DNA of 64,000 nt, taken from Mangifera indica. Its lineage: Eukaryota; Streptophyta; Magnoliopsida; Sapindales; Anacardiaceae. How positions within the stretch are numbered: the first letter of the stretch is position 1; every line of letters begins with the position of its first letter. Positions 1-13,300 of this stretch are shown here, piece by piece. The stretch spans positions 9,802,449 to 9,866,448 of the forward strand of contig NC_058149.1 of NCBI RefSeq assembly GCF_011075055.1. Reading direction: 5' to 3'. The notes below the pieces were generated by a model that searched no databases, was not told the DNA's origin, and saw only the letters and a list, made by a program, of their open reading frames with translations. The translations under genes were made by a program, and so were the position numbers.

Positions 1-487
1 TCTCTGATGATAAAAGAGAAGTTTTCGTCCAGAGGTCGATCATCGTCCAAGAAGGATGACCGTCATCTAGATCTAGACAATAAAACATCGTCCAGATCTG
101 GACAACAAGTGTAGGAGCGTTGTCCAGTGAAAGCTAACAAGTGTCATCCAGATCTAGACGACGCTCATCACTCTTCCTTCAGTTACGTCATCGTCAGTGA
201 CCGGAGGGAAAGTGAAAAAAAAATTAGAGATTTGGGGGGGGGGGAGTGAAAGTCACTTTTCAAAGTTTAGGGGTGAGGGTAAAAGTTAATTTTTAAAATC
301 AAAGAAGGAAAATGTGATAAAATTATATAACTTGATTGTAAATAGTAAAATGACAGTTTTACTCCTATATTTAACGAAAAACTTAATGATGATTTCGATA
401 TAGGTGGGTGTTTAAATTTTTTATTAGACGTGAGTATACTTTTGAGATAAAACTAAAACTTGGGTGAAAGATAGTCCTTTTCCCTTA
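1..487. mobile_element. MULE-like foldback element, right part only (cut by window edge)
   Basis: The segment has the same plan as the foldback family seen complete at 5,419, 24,434 and 47,715. A core rich in CGTC/GACG words is followed by a stretch with short G runs, then an end reading roughly TTGGGTGAAAGATAGTCC near 460-478, which matches the right terminus of the other copies (GGGTGGGAAATAGTCC). The left end lies outside the window, so the TSD cannot be checked. No coding capacity is seen. Assignment rests on resemblance to the other copies. Confidence 0.5.
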
Positions 488-3400
488 TAAATAAATTAGA
501 AATCTTTCAAAATGGGACAATTTCCTATGCACAAATTATATATATAATTTTATTAATTATATATTTATTTTAAATATATAAAAGTAGATATATATTTTAT
601 ATATATATTATTATATAATTAATTAATTTTAAATTAAAAATAAAATAATACTTAATCATATAATATATAATTTATTTATATATTTAAAATAAATATATAT
701 AATTTTATTTATAATTTTATATATAAATAATAATATATTATTATATAATTAAATAATTTTAAATTAAAAATAAAATAATAATTAATTATTTAATAATATT
801 TTATTATTTTAGCATAGACCTGACAGAAATTCTAAATCATTTTTTAGCTTCCAGTGTTTTAAATATTGAAATTACACATGATAATGGGTCAAGACAACCC
901 CCCTTGGGCCATGCCTAATTGTTAAATATACCTGGTTTGTTAAAATGATAAATTTTATATATATTAAAGTAACCATTGATAGAAAATCCATTTGACAGGT
1001 ATGTTCAGTGGGCACATCTATACAACGTATACCTATACATTACACTTAATTATTCATGAATAGTTTTGACATGTGAAATTTATTCCCACTTTTTAATAGA
1101 GTTGTTTAACATTATGATAGTCTTCGTCATGTTATCCATGTCTTTGGTCAAGAAAATATCAATAATACGAATGTATTCAAAACAATCGCTTATGTGAGCA
1201 TATAATTCTCACCATCATTGTATTGCAAAATTTCAATCTTGATTGTTTGATTAATAACATGTTTTAGTATATACAATTTTGAGATCAAATCATAAAATTT
1301 TGTAATGATCGATGGATATATTGTTGTATGTTTATTTTAGATAATAGAACGTAAATTTTGTTGTCAAATTATTCAATTCTATGCCATTAATTTTGTTGGA
1401 TGAATTGTAAAGTATGCAGGTTGTGAAAATTCTGATTGTATAGCTTAGGTTTCGCATTATCATGTGAAATCGTCTTCATTATGCATCGTTATGCACATTT
1501 AGGGTTGCTATTGGAATAAGATAAGCCTTCGAACCATACCGTCTCATTCTAGTAATGTCTTGTGTGCATGAGTCCCAACTTTGATGGGTTGCACATCCTT
1601 GCTTTAGCTCAAAATGTGATTTTAATCATGTTGACAAAAATGTGAACCAAAAAATAATTTTTGAAACCATTGGGGCTTGAATGCTAGTTTGTAAGATTAA
1701 AGGTGTAAACTGTAATGATTAAAATAATTAAATGGAGACCAAAATTTACTAGGATTAATGTCTCATACACCTTGAGTATTATAGATGTATTCTTAATTTA
1801 TGAAAGAGAATACGAGCTCATTGTGAAATGATACAATGATGCTGGTTCCCAAACGAATCAAGATGATTTTATATCACAATTGAGATTTATGTTCTGTTTG
1901 AATCATTTTTTTTTCTATTGTTAGCCATTTTTCAATCCGTAGACATATATTAAACATAAAATGACTAAAATAACCTTATAATGTAACTATTAGCGTTACA
2001 TGAAAGTGTCGTAGTAAGTTGTTTACTTTGTAGTTTTTTCTTTCTTTATGTCGATTTTTGCTAGAAATCTAAACATTGCTTTAGCTATGAGGATTCTAAT
2101 GAACAACTATTGTGATTAGGTAAGCAATTTGTAGTTGAGAGAGTTCAATCGAATCCATCATCTAGAAGTCTAAACCTCCAGAACATAAGCCACAGTTTAG
2201 GAATGTAGGCCTGAGGTTGACAATATAGATTTGCTAGAACCTCCTTTTAAAGGAATGCGGGAGAAAGAATGTCTACTTTGTATGTGTGGAAGTGGCTATA
2301 GGGAAACTACACCTACAAATAGGTTAGGTAGTCCCATTCCTCCATCTTGGTCTTCCTCTCATTGGCCTTTTGGGCACAACAAAGAATTAGTCTATAGCAT
2401 TTATCTTGTTGTAGAAATGATGCAAGAATGTAATTCTTAAGATTGAATGGGTAAGAGATCATGGTATGACAGCTCCTACAAAATTGCAACATGTAATGGA
2501 GGATGGAATGAGGGTAATGTCTTATTTCTTTACTCTTGTGCTTGATTCTATATAGCCCTTTGCAATTGTGAGTTTGCATTTCTTTTGTAGGTTTCGTTAA
2601 TTAGTCGTTCCTTTTCCATGAAGTATGACTAGTGTTATTATGTGAAAGCGACTGTTTTTATAAATGAGAGCATCTTAAAGACCAAGTATCATTTGCATCC
2701 TTCATTAGAATGTATATACCAGAATTACGTTGTCATGCATTTTCTCTAACTTTAACTTGAAATAAAATTATAACACAATCAAAAATTTAAATAAAATTAT
2801 TGGAATAATAAAAGGTCAAGGAGAAAGTGCCCCCTAATTTTGTGTGTAAAATGATTAAACAAATAAATTGTATAGCTTATTCTAGTCGTATGGGAAGGGC
2901 ACTTGCAAAGTTTCCAAGAAATTCTTTGTATATGAGGTATTCTGTGACATTTAGGAGACATGATAGTAATGGCAGACTTGACCATGATCATTTTTTGGGC
3001 TCATGGAAATGACCTTTTATGCTTATTAACCGCATAGATTTGACTAATAAAGGTAATTAGACATACTTGCTATATAAAGGGGGATCTTCTTTGAATATTT
3101 TAACATTGAATTCACGTAAACCTATAACAATTGATGAACTCGTATTGTCACTCATTCAATTCCCTCTTTTTTTGTTGTGCAAGTGATAGGTAATCGTGTC
3201 GACATTGATGCTAAATGGTCAAGTACCGTGGGCTTATATAAGGGGCATTATTGTCATTTCATTATGTTTACATGCTTAACTATGTATTTGGACATTTTAT
3301 TATTATTTGGTTTTGTTACATTGTATTTAGGATTTGGGGATTGACGTTTATGATTATTTGATGACGCCCAGCATTTGGATATAGTTATATTTATATTTGA

Positions 3401-3589
3401 CATGTAAATGATTAATATGGAGTGATGGATGAGAAAATCAGGGAACTGATTTCTATATGAACGTAGCAAACTTAAATATAACAAAATTTTACTTACACAT
3501 ATCAAAATTGAACTCTTGAATAATTGATATTCATTTTCCTTTTTAATTATTACAATTCTTCGTTCTCCTAAGAACGATTCGATAAAGAG
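488..3589. other. AT-rich intergenic DNA, no gene recognised
   Basis: About 530-810 is a low-complexity A/T block with repeated ATTATATAATTAA-type words; similar blocks recur near 45,900 and 53,100. The rest holds only short unconserved open frames with no recognisable domain. I see no tRNA, splice-supported exons or terminal repeats. Some of it may be old transposon remains, but nothing specific can be supported. Confidence 0.5.
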
Positions 3590-4178
3590 TAGGGATGATA
3601 ACGGAGAGGGGTGAGGAGGGGATCTCAATCCCCGTCCCCATCCTCGTCCCCGTCCCCGTCCCCATAAGGAATATCAATCTCTGTCCTTGTTACGGGAATA
3701 AAAATGATTCCTCATCCTCTTCCCGTAAAGAAAAATCTCCTCTTCATCTCCGCAGAAAAAAAATCCCCTCCCCGTACCTGTAAAAAAAGAAATATTTTTT
3801 TTATCTTTTATACACAATACAAATATGTTAAATAATATAATTAAGTAAAATTAAAATTAAGCCGCTATTTCAAATATCACAAATATAATATATTAATTAC
3901 TTTAATATATATAACAAAAACCTAAATAAATTTTAAAAACATAAATAATTTAAAACTATAAAAAATATATTAGTATTTTAAATAAATAGATTAATATAAA
4001 AGGATGGGGATAGGGATGAGAATGGGGCGAGGTGAGGAGGGAACACATGTATCCTCATCTTCGGGCCGTCCCCGATTGTTGAGATTTTTTTCATCTTCGT
4101 CCTCGTCCCTGTCTCCTTCCTCTTTTCTATCAGAGAATCCCCTCCTCATTAGGGTCGGTAATAGTCGAGATCCCTAAA
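3590..4178. mobile_element. C/G-rich MITE-like repeat
   Basis: It starts TAGGGATGATAACGG and ends with a segment whose reverse complement begins TAGGGATCTCGAC, so the termini are loosely inverted. Just inside are runs of CCCCGTCCCC-type words on the left and GGGGATAGGGATG-type words on the right. These can pair, which would make a hairpin around an AT-rich middle. No open frame of note is present. Repeats of this style are common non-autonomous elements in plants. A clean TSD was not found, so the class is uncertain. Confidence 0.4.
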
Positions 4179-4697
4179 GTTAGACTCAAATTATTATCCC
4201 CAATAAAGAGAAAGATTGAAATATAAATAGTAAAATAAATATAAGTTTATTTGTTTTTTAAATCAAAATATTTTGATCAATATTTCAATAAAAAGCTTAG
4301 ATCAAAATATTTTAGTAGTCAATTGTGTCCTGATTTACATGACATGAACGATCATGCATGTTCTTGACCCGAACATTTGCCAATTGTCAAAGAACCTAGA
4401 TAAATAATAAGCATATGAGTATGCACATTTTTATGCACAATTGTACTTAACATATGGATAATAAAATTATGGACGTGTTACGATTGTGTCTATCCTTGAG
4501 ACAACTATGCAAGTCTGTCCACAACCCTATATTTAGTCCATTCTATATCAGATTTCGCACCTACAATTTTTCCAGCATTATCCTATATATTCTAAAATGT
4601 CTTTACGCTTTTGAGTGTATACAAATAAGACTTCAACATCACAGATAATACGTTACTTGTTCACGCCAACAAACATACACAAACCATTAGCAAAAAT

Positions 4698-4700
<3 letters not shown>

Positions 4701-4768
<68 letters not shown>

Positions 4769-4773
4769 TGTAT
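4701..4773. repeat. (TA)n followed by (TATG)n microsatellite
   Basis: About 17 TA units run directly into about 8 TATG units. This is a compound microsatellite in non-coding DNA. The flanks from 4,180 to 5,410 show no gene. Confidence 0.95.
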
Positions 4774-5418
4774 ATAGAGGCAGACCCAGTCACCTATGCA
4801 AGAAGATTTGAAGTCGTCATCCTCCGATTGACCTTCACTAGAAAACCTCTCCCACCACCTGAAAACCAAGTCAGATTTCTTTCTTTCTCCCTTGCTCTCA
4901 AATGGATAAGATTGTGATACAATAATTAGGGAAAATCCTTCCCATTAGAGGGATAATGTGCCTTTTATAATTTGTCCAACTATAATAAAGTGTATAGACA
5001 TGCATTCTAAACATATTCGAACATACGGTTCTTTTTAAAAACTCTTCCATGACAAGTAATCTATTTGACTAAACGGTATCAAATAAATAGACATGTATTC
5101 TTTATATATAATCGTTCATTAACTTAAAATTTTAATTAAAATGCTACCTTTAGAGTTAATCCTTGATTAACGTCATAATAGGCCAAAACTCACAATATTT
5201 TGATTGAGTGAATGAAAAATTGAAGCTTTTGTAATTTTCCAACTTCTTTGAAAATGGAAAAGTATGTTTTGCCTTATATTTTCTTAATTCTGTTTAAAAG
5301 AGGAAGTGCATTTATGATATTTTATCTAAAAGGGAAAAAATTATCATATTCCCAATCTGTTTGTATTCAACCCCAAAAAAAAAAAAAAAAAAGGAGGATG
5401 TCTTTGCCATAATGGAAA

Positions 5419-6198
5419 GGCCAAAGGACTATTTCCCATCCAAGGTATGCGCATTTTGTAAGTTTCTCTCCGTCAACTTTGAAAATCACTTTTATCCACC
5501 TGTGTATGGTTAAAATTAACTGTTTTAAGGGTAAAATCATTATTTTGTTTGTATTATAAAAAATAAACTTAAATTTAATTTAATTTTCTCTCGTAAACCC
5601 TAAAAACTAATAATTTTCTTCAACCCAAGTTTTAAAAAATAGCAATTTCCTCCCTAGAGTTTTTAATTTTTCAGATTCAATTTTTTGGCGTTGTTTCTTC
5701 CTCTTCAGTGACCTCCAAGCGACGACTCTTCCTCTCTGATGCGGTCTCTTTCGGGCAGCTCTCCTGGGAGTGGTCATCGACTAAGACAACTCGTCTTCGT
5801 CTCTGGATGAACGTCTTCCTCAGAGACGAAGACAAGGTCTTCGTCGACGACGAAGATTCTTTGTTGACGAAAAGTCTTCATCGATAATCACTCTTAGGAG
5901 AGCCGTCGGAAGAAGACCAAGCCGGAGAGAAAGAGCCATCGCCTGGAGGTCGTTAAAGAGGAAGAAACGACACCGAAAAATTGAATCTGAAAACTAGAAA
6001 CCCTATGGGGGAAATTCTATTTTTTAAAACTTGAGTTGGGGTGAAATTATTAATTTTTAGGGTTTAGGGAGAAAAATGATATAACTAACGGACTCAGTTA
6101 ATTTTAACAGCTTATGGGTGGGTAAATGAGATTTTTAAAATTAACGGAGGAAAATTTGGGAAATACACATACTTTGGGTGGGAAACAGTGCTTTAGCC
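5419..6198. mobile_element. MULE-like foldback element, 780 bp
   Basis: The left end begins GGCCAAAGGACTATTTCCC. The reverse complement of the right end begins GGCTAAAGCACTGTTTCCC. The two arms stay complementary for a few hundred bases and meet at a CGTCGACGACG-rich centre. Flanks are taatggaaa (5,410-5,418) and tattggaaa (6,199-6,207), a 9-bp TSD with one mismatch, as expected for Mutator-type transposition. There is no transposase; the element is non-autonomous. Confidence 0.8.
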
Positions 6199-6207
6199 TA
6201 TTGGAAA

Positions 6208-7459
6208 ATGTTTGAGCCAATCAATGGAAAACATAGGGGTGGATTTTATTTCCAGTTTTGCCAATTCTCACCCACAAAATCTAATAGAAAAATCAACTAG
6301 CAGGGCAATGAACAGTGGGCAGCCTCTGCCAGGTAGTTTACAGGTAGTCGTGGACGCAACCGTTAGCTTCAACGACTTATGCCTCCGCCCACTGTTGCTT
6401 TTGCGAACCATGCTTACAAGTAAAAAATGCTGACTCATCTGCTAATCTCCGAATCACGCCCAACAAATCCAAAGATGTCAAAAACATTATGATAAATAGT
6501 TTACCATACTTACACACATCAAACTCCCAAATATTTATTAAAAATATTTATTTATGAAATTTTTAAGATATTCTCACAACAGAGAAAAATATTACTTTTT
6601 TATCTCTATTATTTAAAAAAAAAACTAGAGTTTAAAAGTATTATATGTACATTTTCTAGATAAATTTTTAATATATATATAATTCGATTTAAACCGTAAA
6701 ATCGAACTAAGCTACTTAAAATTACACTTTAGTTTGTAAAATAGTTTAATTTGAGTTAAATTTTTTAAACTTTCTTTTTTCAATTTAGATTATGATTTAG
6801 ACGATTTTTAAACTAAACCATAAACTGTATTTTTTTAAAGTACATATATATATATCTATATTTAACAGAATTTTTTATTAAATAATTAGATATATAATTT
6901 GTTTTTTTTATATATATTTTATCATTTTCATTACATGTATATTAATATTTTTTTTAATATTTATTTTACGTATTTATATTATATTATAAATAATTATAAT
7001 TTAATTAAATAATTTATATTTAGAAATAAATAATTTTAATAGATTTAAACTGTAATTTAAATTATATTAAATCATATTTTTTTAATTTTATTTAGTTTAA
7101 CTTGAAAATTTTGTATACTATTTTCTTTGTTTGATTAAAAAAAAACTCTTGAATGTATTAAATCTGTGTTTTGCTACATGGATGAAATGAAGGGAAGAAA
7201 ATTCACGTTGGAAAAATTCAAAAGCTTGAAATTGACTAAGATTGGTCAGAAAAGAAAAATAATGATATATAAATAAAAATAAAGTAATAATAATAATAAT
7301 ATGTGTGGATGGAGAGGAGAAGTTGTGGTTTTCATTCGTTGGTTTGGTGGTTGTTTTTGGATCTGATAGCTTCTTCGCCTTTCTCTCTCTTTTTAAGAAA
7401 ACAGAGACAAAGACAAAAACAAAAACAGCTACAACATTATACATAGCCAAATCAAATAA
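6208..7459. other. AT-rich upstream region of the SAC gene
   Basis: Very AT-rich DNA without a supported gene. The last few hundred bases presumably hold the promoter of the phosphatase gene that starts at 7,903, but no TATA box stands out from the general AT background. Confidence 0.4.
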
Positions 7460-7902
7460 ACAAACATAATCAATTATATATTGCTTTACTTTCTTTCCCC
7501 AACCTCCCAACATTTCTTTCTTTCTCTGCTTGATCTTTTAAACCTTCCTTTTTCGACACTTTTTGTGGAGATCACGAAGAATATAAAGGCACTGTGTTTC
7601 TTTGGCTGTGAATGGAAGGAAAGAAGGAAGGAAGGAAAGAGGCTGACTAATAGAAATATATTTTTTGAGTTGTTGAATTTTCAGTAGCGCTCGTAGCTTG
7701 TATTATTATGATTATTTGTTTGTTTTTGAGATGTTGTATTTGAAACAGCCTAGCTCTATTATATGTAAAGGCTGTGATCATTTGAGGTAAATTTATAAAG
7801 AATTCACCGACTGGTGCATGCTTTTGTGATCATTTCCCTGAGCCGGGGGCTCGGGGGAGATCTGAACTGTCAATTTTGAGATTTTTGAGAGAGTGTCCGG
7901 TG
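7460..7902 (+). promoter_or_regulatory. Probable 5' leader of the SAC gene with a small uORF
   Basis: Pyrimidine-rich DNA (CTTTCTTTCC-type tracts near 7,490-7,560) gives way to a purine-rich GGAAGGAAG stretch (about 7,612-7,640), the usual look of a plant 5' leader. An upstream ATG at 7,612 opens a 12-codon frame made almost only of Lys, Glu, Gly and Arg, ending at a stop at 7,648-7,650. The transcription start and any leader intron cannot be fixed from sequence alone. Confidence 0.4.
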
Positions 7903-10308
7903 ATGGCGTTATCAGAGAACGGGACCTTCTCTCGGTCACTTTGTTTGCAAAAATTCCGGCTCTACGAGACCCGATCGGTAATTTTTTTCATCATTATTTT
8001 GTTTGATCTCTTCAATTTCGGCTGCATTTGTTGCTAAATATGATTATTATGTTTGGATTTCGGATTCTGGATTGGATTTTTATATTTTTTATCTCATTTT
8101 CTAATGAGATAGTTTAATGCTGCAAAGAATTTAATTGACTTGCAAATTCGCTACTTATAGTCTTAAAAGATTTGTGAATTGAGCTGCTTGAACTTCTTTC
8201 TCATTTAGTTCGCTGTTCATATAATGGTTTTAACTAGTAAGTTCTGACCAATTTATGTTCAGATGTTTTACATGATAGGAAGAGACAAGGATAGAACTTA
8301 TTGGAGAGTGCTAAAGATTGACCGGTCAGATCCTTCAGACCTAAACATCCGTGAAGATTCTACCACGTATACTGAAGGTCAGTGTTCTGAGTTGTTGAGA
8401 CGGATACATGAAGGGAACTTATCGACTGGTGGTCTGAAATTTGTCACTACTTGTTATGGCATTATTGGTGAGTCGATTTTTGTTTGTGTTGTATTTTGGA
8501 ATGATTGTAATTCTTAATGAGGTGCTAATGGAGTTTTTATTTCTTATTATTTTTTGTAGGGTTTGTTAAGTTTTTGGGCCCTTACTACATGCTGCTTATC
8601 ACAAAAAGACGGCATATTGGTGCAATACGTGGTCATAATGTTTATGCTGTTTCCAAAACAGAGATGATTCCACTTCCGAATTCAAGTGTCCAGTGCAGTC
8701 TCACTGATTCTAGGAACGAAAGCAGGTTTACTATCCATTCTGTGTGTAAATGTACTTTGTCATGGAAACTATCAGTATTTTTCAGACATAAACGGTATTC
8801 TAGATCTTCTTTTGTTTCAAGTATTTTGTGGACGCTATAGTTTTCTATGTGATTCTATGTACTCTTTCAACCTTTTGCAAACTAGCAACTGGATTGCAAT
8901 TCATGCTTCAGTTTATATCAGTTTTGTTCTGCCAACAATATTAACAGTTTTTCACTTCTTATGTATAGCAAAAGTTTATAGTGTTGAAAGGAAGTATGCA
9001 TTGCCAAACCATTGTATCAATTATTACATTTCATTTGATTTTTTGAATTTACGGGCAGTATTAATAAAATTCTGCTGTTTTTGGAGGCAAACTACATGCT
9101 TGCATGTTTTAATTTGATCAGAAAAATGTGCTATTAGGATTTTTTTTGCTATTTTTAATAAATATTTTCTAGTATTTTGTCATTTTTTTATTTAATGTTG
9201 TTTTCTCTATCTGCTGTTGACGTTTTGATCTGAGGTTTCTGAGGGTTTTGTTGTTGATTTGAATATTCTGTGTTTCGTTGGTGGCTAGATACAAGAAGCT
9301 TCTGTGCATGGTGGATCTTACAAAGGACTTCTTTTTCAGCTACTCATACCATGTTATGTGTAGTCTTCAAAAGAACTTATATGATACTCAGACAGGGCAG
9401 GTCCTCTATGAAACCATGTTTGTTTGGAATGAGTTTTTGACCCGAGGAATCCGGAACCACCTCCAGAATACTATGTGGACTGTTGCATTGGTATATGGCT
9501 TCTTTAAACAGGTAAGTCATGGGTGGTGTGTTGATGATGTGACCCTCTGATAACTCATTGTAAAAATTATTAGTGCAACCAGCGCAAAACTTTTCCCTTC
9601 AGGTGGATGTTTCAAGACTTCCTTATTTGTCAGTTGTACTGGATGTTATTGGCCAATCGTTAATTGATTTCTGTAATTTCGGAATGTTATGCTGTATATA
9701 TAAACCATAATTCTCAATATCGTTTTAACTGAACAAGGAGAATTTCATTAATCTTGTCTTTCATATCTATTTTAGAATGCTGGTTTATAGGCATATACTT
9801 TTACTTTAAAAGTTTCGTTTGTTAGACAATGATTGATTTACGGTGTGGTCAGTTTACCTGAATCACTAATGAGCTCTAAAACATACTGGTTTTTCTTTAT
9901 TTGGAATTTAATTTTATGTTTCCAGGCATCATTTTTTGATGTTTTACTTATGGTTTCATGCTACATGAATGTAGGACACACTTTCTGTATCTGGACGCGA
10001 TTTCAAACTTACCCTTATTGCAAGACGTTCACGACATTATGCTGGTACTAGGTATGATTATACATGCACTTGGAAAGTTTGCAAGGATATATATTTCTTA
10101 ATTGTTTGCCTAGGTTGAAAATCAACAAGGTTGTGAGAATTTGAGCTGTTTTACTGTTATTTATTTTTGTGATAGGAAATTAAAGCTATGTGTTACAGTT
10201 TGAAGCTTTAACTATGGTGCCATTGCTAAGTAAATGTCATTTATGTCTTTAAAGTATTTATCAGGGGCCTATTGGTGTTAGATTGCTTGCACATGCTCAC
10301 ACACTCTC

Positions 10309-10369
<61 letters not shown>

Positions 10370-13300
10370 ATGAAAAACGGTGATCTATTGGTTGTGATTG
10401 TGTTAGGATCCCAAGTGCAAGGTATGAGACTTGGATCCCACATTGGAAAGTATGAACAACTAATGTGGGGTTTATATGGTCTTGGGTTCTCCTATCTCAA
10501 TAGCTAGCTTTTGAGGTGTGGTTCTCTTAAAATTCGTATCATTTGGTATCAGAGTCATCACCATGTCTCTCAGTTGCAATCGTGCGGCACGGGTGGTGAC
10601 GCCGGCATTGCAGTGTTCGCCCGGGGCTAGCAGGGAGCTAGCGCACAGCCAGCCCGTGTGGGCGCCGGGGCTGCGGAGCGTGGTGGTATGTTAGGATCCC
10701 AAGTGCAAGGTATGAGACTTGGATCCCACATTAGAAAGTATGGGCAACTAGTGTGGGGTTTATATGACCTTGGGCTCTCCCATCTCAATAGCTAGCTTTT
10801 GAGGTGTGGTTCTCCTAAGGTTCGTATCAGATTGTTACTTATAAAAAGCTAATATGGTTAGAGATCAAGATTTTGTAAGTTCTTATATTTTCTAAAGCAT
10901 CACATTCTCTAATAATATGTATCTTTGATGTCTGTGTAAGTTAACTTTATAGTTTTTTATCTCATCATTTAGGTATTTGAAACGAGGTGTGAATGAGAAA
11001 GGTAGAGTAGCTAATGATGTTGAGACAGAGCAGATTGTGTTTGAAGATGTTCCTGAAGGCTTTCCAGTGCAAATAAGTTCTGTTGTCCAGAACCGTGGTT
11101 CCATCCCGCTTTTTTGGTCACAGGAAACCTCACGTTTGAATATTAAACCAGATATTATATGTATGTTGCTGCAGTAGTCATGTTACTTAAGGTAATGTCA
11201 TACATATTTCTTTGGAATACTAACTTATTATTCCTTGCAGTGTCAAAGAAGGACCAAAATTATGAAGCCACCAGACTTCATTTCAAAAATCTTGTGAAGA
11301 GATATGGAAACCCTATTATTATTTTGAATTTGATTAAGGTAATTTGCTTAAATATAGCATGATGGATTTTTTCCTTCTTGATTTTCATAACTATCACCAT
11401 TTTCCTCATCTTTACATTATCATATTGAATAGGCCCTGTATTTCATCTTTATTGCTATGGTGTACTGGTTTAACAGCTGGATGATATGTTCATTTATGAT
11501 AGTATATGGACATATCTTGTTATGAGAGCTGATCCCTGATTTCAATAAGTATATTTTAGACCATGGGCAAAGAAAGGTTTATTATTTTTCATTATGCTGT
11601 AGTCATTTTGATTCCAACACCAGTAATACTGTCATTTGCATTTATTATGTTGGCATTGGTATTATTATTATTGTTATACATGGAAACATCCTTCTAAATT
11701 AATAATTGTGTTCAAAAAAACTCTTTTAAAATGACTATATGAACACCATGATGTAGAATTAAAAATGAGTTGGGTATTGTATACAGTGAAAGATCTTCAA
11801 ATTATTCTGTTACCGGCAGAAAATGAGGGGATCACATGGCTCCTTCAATTTGTGTGAATGTGATTCAGAATTTGGATCATTTTGTCTTTCTTTAATACTC
11901 TTTTGCTTATCATCTCACCTTTCTGCTATTAACAGACACAAGAGAAGAAGCCTCGTGAATCAATTCTTCGTCAAGAGTTTGCTAATGCAATTGATTTTAT
12001 TAACAAAGATTCATCAGAGGAAAATCGCCTGAGGTTTCTTCATTGGGATTTACATAAACATTCCCGAAGGTACATAAGCTTAATTGTTATAGCTTTACAC
12101 TCCCTTCCCCCAGTGATGCCCTTCGAAGATTTATTCTTACTGCATATAAATTTTCTCTTCCCAGCAATGCAACAAATGCCTTGCTAATTTTGGGAAAAGT
12201 GGCTACATTTGCGCTGACATTAACAGGGTTCTTTTATTGTCGAGTAATGCCAGCCCTGAGGCCAGATGAATGCATAAACTGGCCTTCTTCCAAGTAAGTT
12301 CATAACATTTCAGCACCCTCTAGGGTCATTTATTAATTTTTGGTCTGTATGAATTGTTCTGGAGTTTTGGTTGGTTGTTTAGTGATATGGTTTATTAGCC
12401 AGTCACTTTTTAGCAACTTCTTCTGACCTTGTTACTAATTTTCTATTTTTTTTTTTCTAATTATGGTTTGATAGCAGCTAAGTTGGTGTTCAAATTGGAT
12501 GCAGGAATGTGGACAATGGCAGCTTCTCTCAGAATATTTGTGAAATTGATAATGAAGATGCACACAGCTTAGGGAGGAATCATAGTGTTGGTAATGGTGT
12601 TGCTAATGGAGACCATCCTATTAAGTCTCCCAAGTTACAGAGGGGTGTGCTGAGGACCAATTGCATAGACTGCCTGGACCGTACAAATGTTGCTCAGTAT
12701 GCATATGGGCTGGCTGCTCTTGGAAAACAGCTTCACACTCTAGGGGTTATAGATACCCCAAAGATTGACCTGGGTGCTCCATTGGCAGATGATTTGATGG
12801 GGTTTTATGAAAGAATGGGTGACACACTTGCACACCAATATGGTGGCTCGGCAGCTCACAATAAGGTATTTCTAAATTATGATGGTGCTTCAAAAAATTT
12901 ACATTTTTTTTTTCAAATAGAGTCGTATGTTATATCTTGGGTATATTCGGTTTTCCTTTTTCCATAATGAGAAGTCACCTAACATAAATTTGAATGAATA
13001 AGTGACAGGAGTACCTTTCCAATTTTGAGATTATATTAATCGATATAGAAATTCTTACATCAAAGCAAAAATTTCTGGCCTGGAATGAAGTGAGCCCATG
13101 CTAGATCTCACCAATTCTGAGTCCCCAAATTTGTTAATTAAAGTGATAAAAAATTTTCCAAGTTGTATAAGCTACTCTGATTGGAGTTTGACTAATAATG
13201 TAAGGAAAAACGCAGTGGTGGTTTTAAGCGCTAGTGTAGCAAAGAGACATACAAATATCTCATTCATTAATTGTAAAGAGATGTGGTAACTGTTGCTATC

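Noticed and set aside
8686..9117. A 143-codon open frame in the SAC gene.
   Set aside because: It overlaps exon 3 in another frame and runs through intron 3; no conserved features, and the SAC exon chain explains the region.
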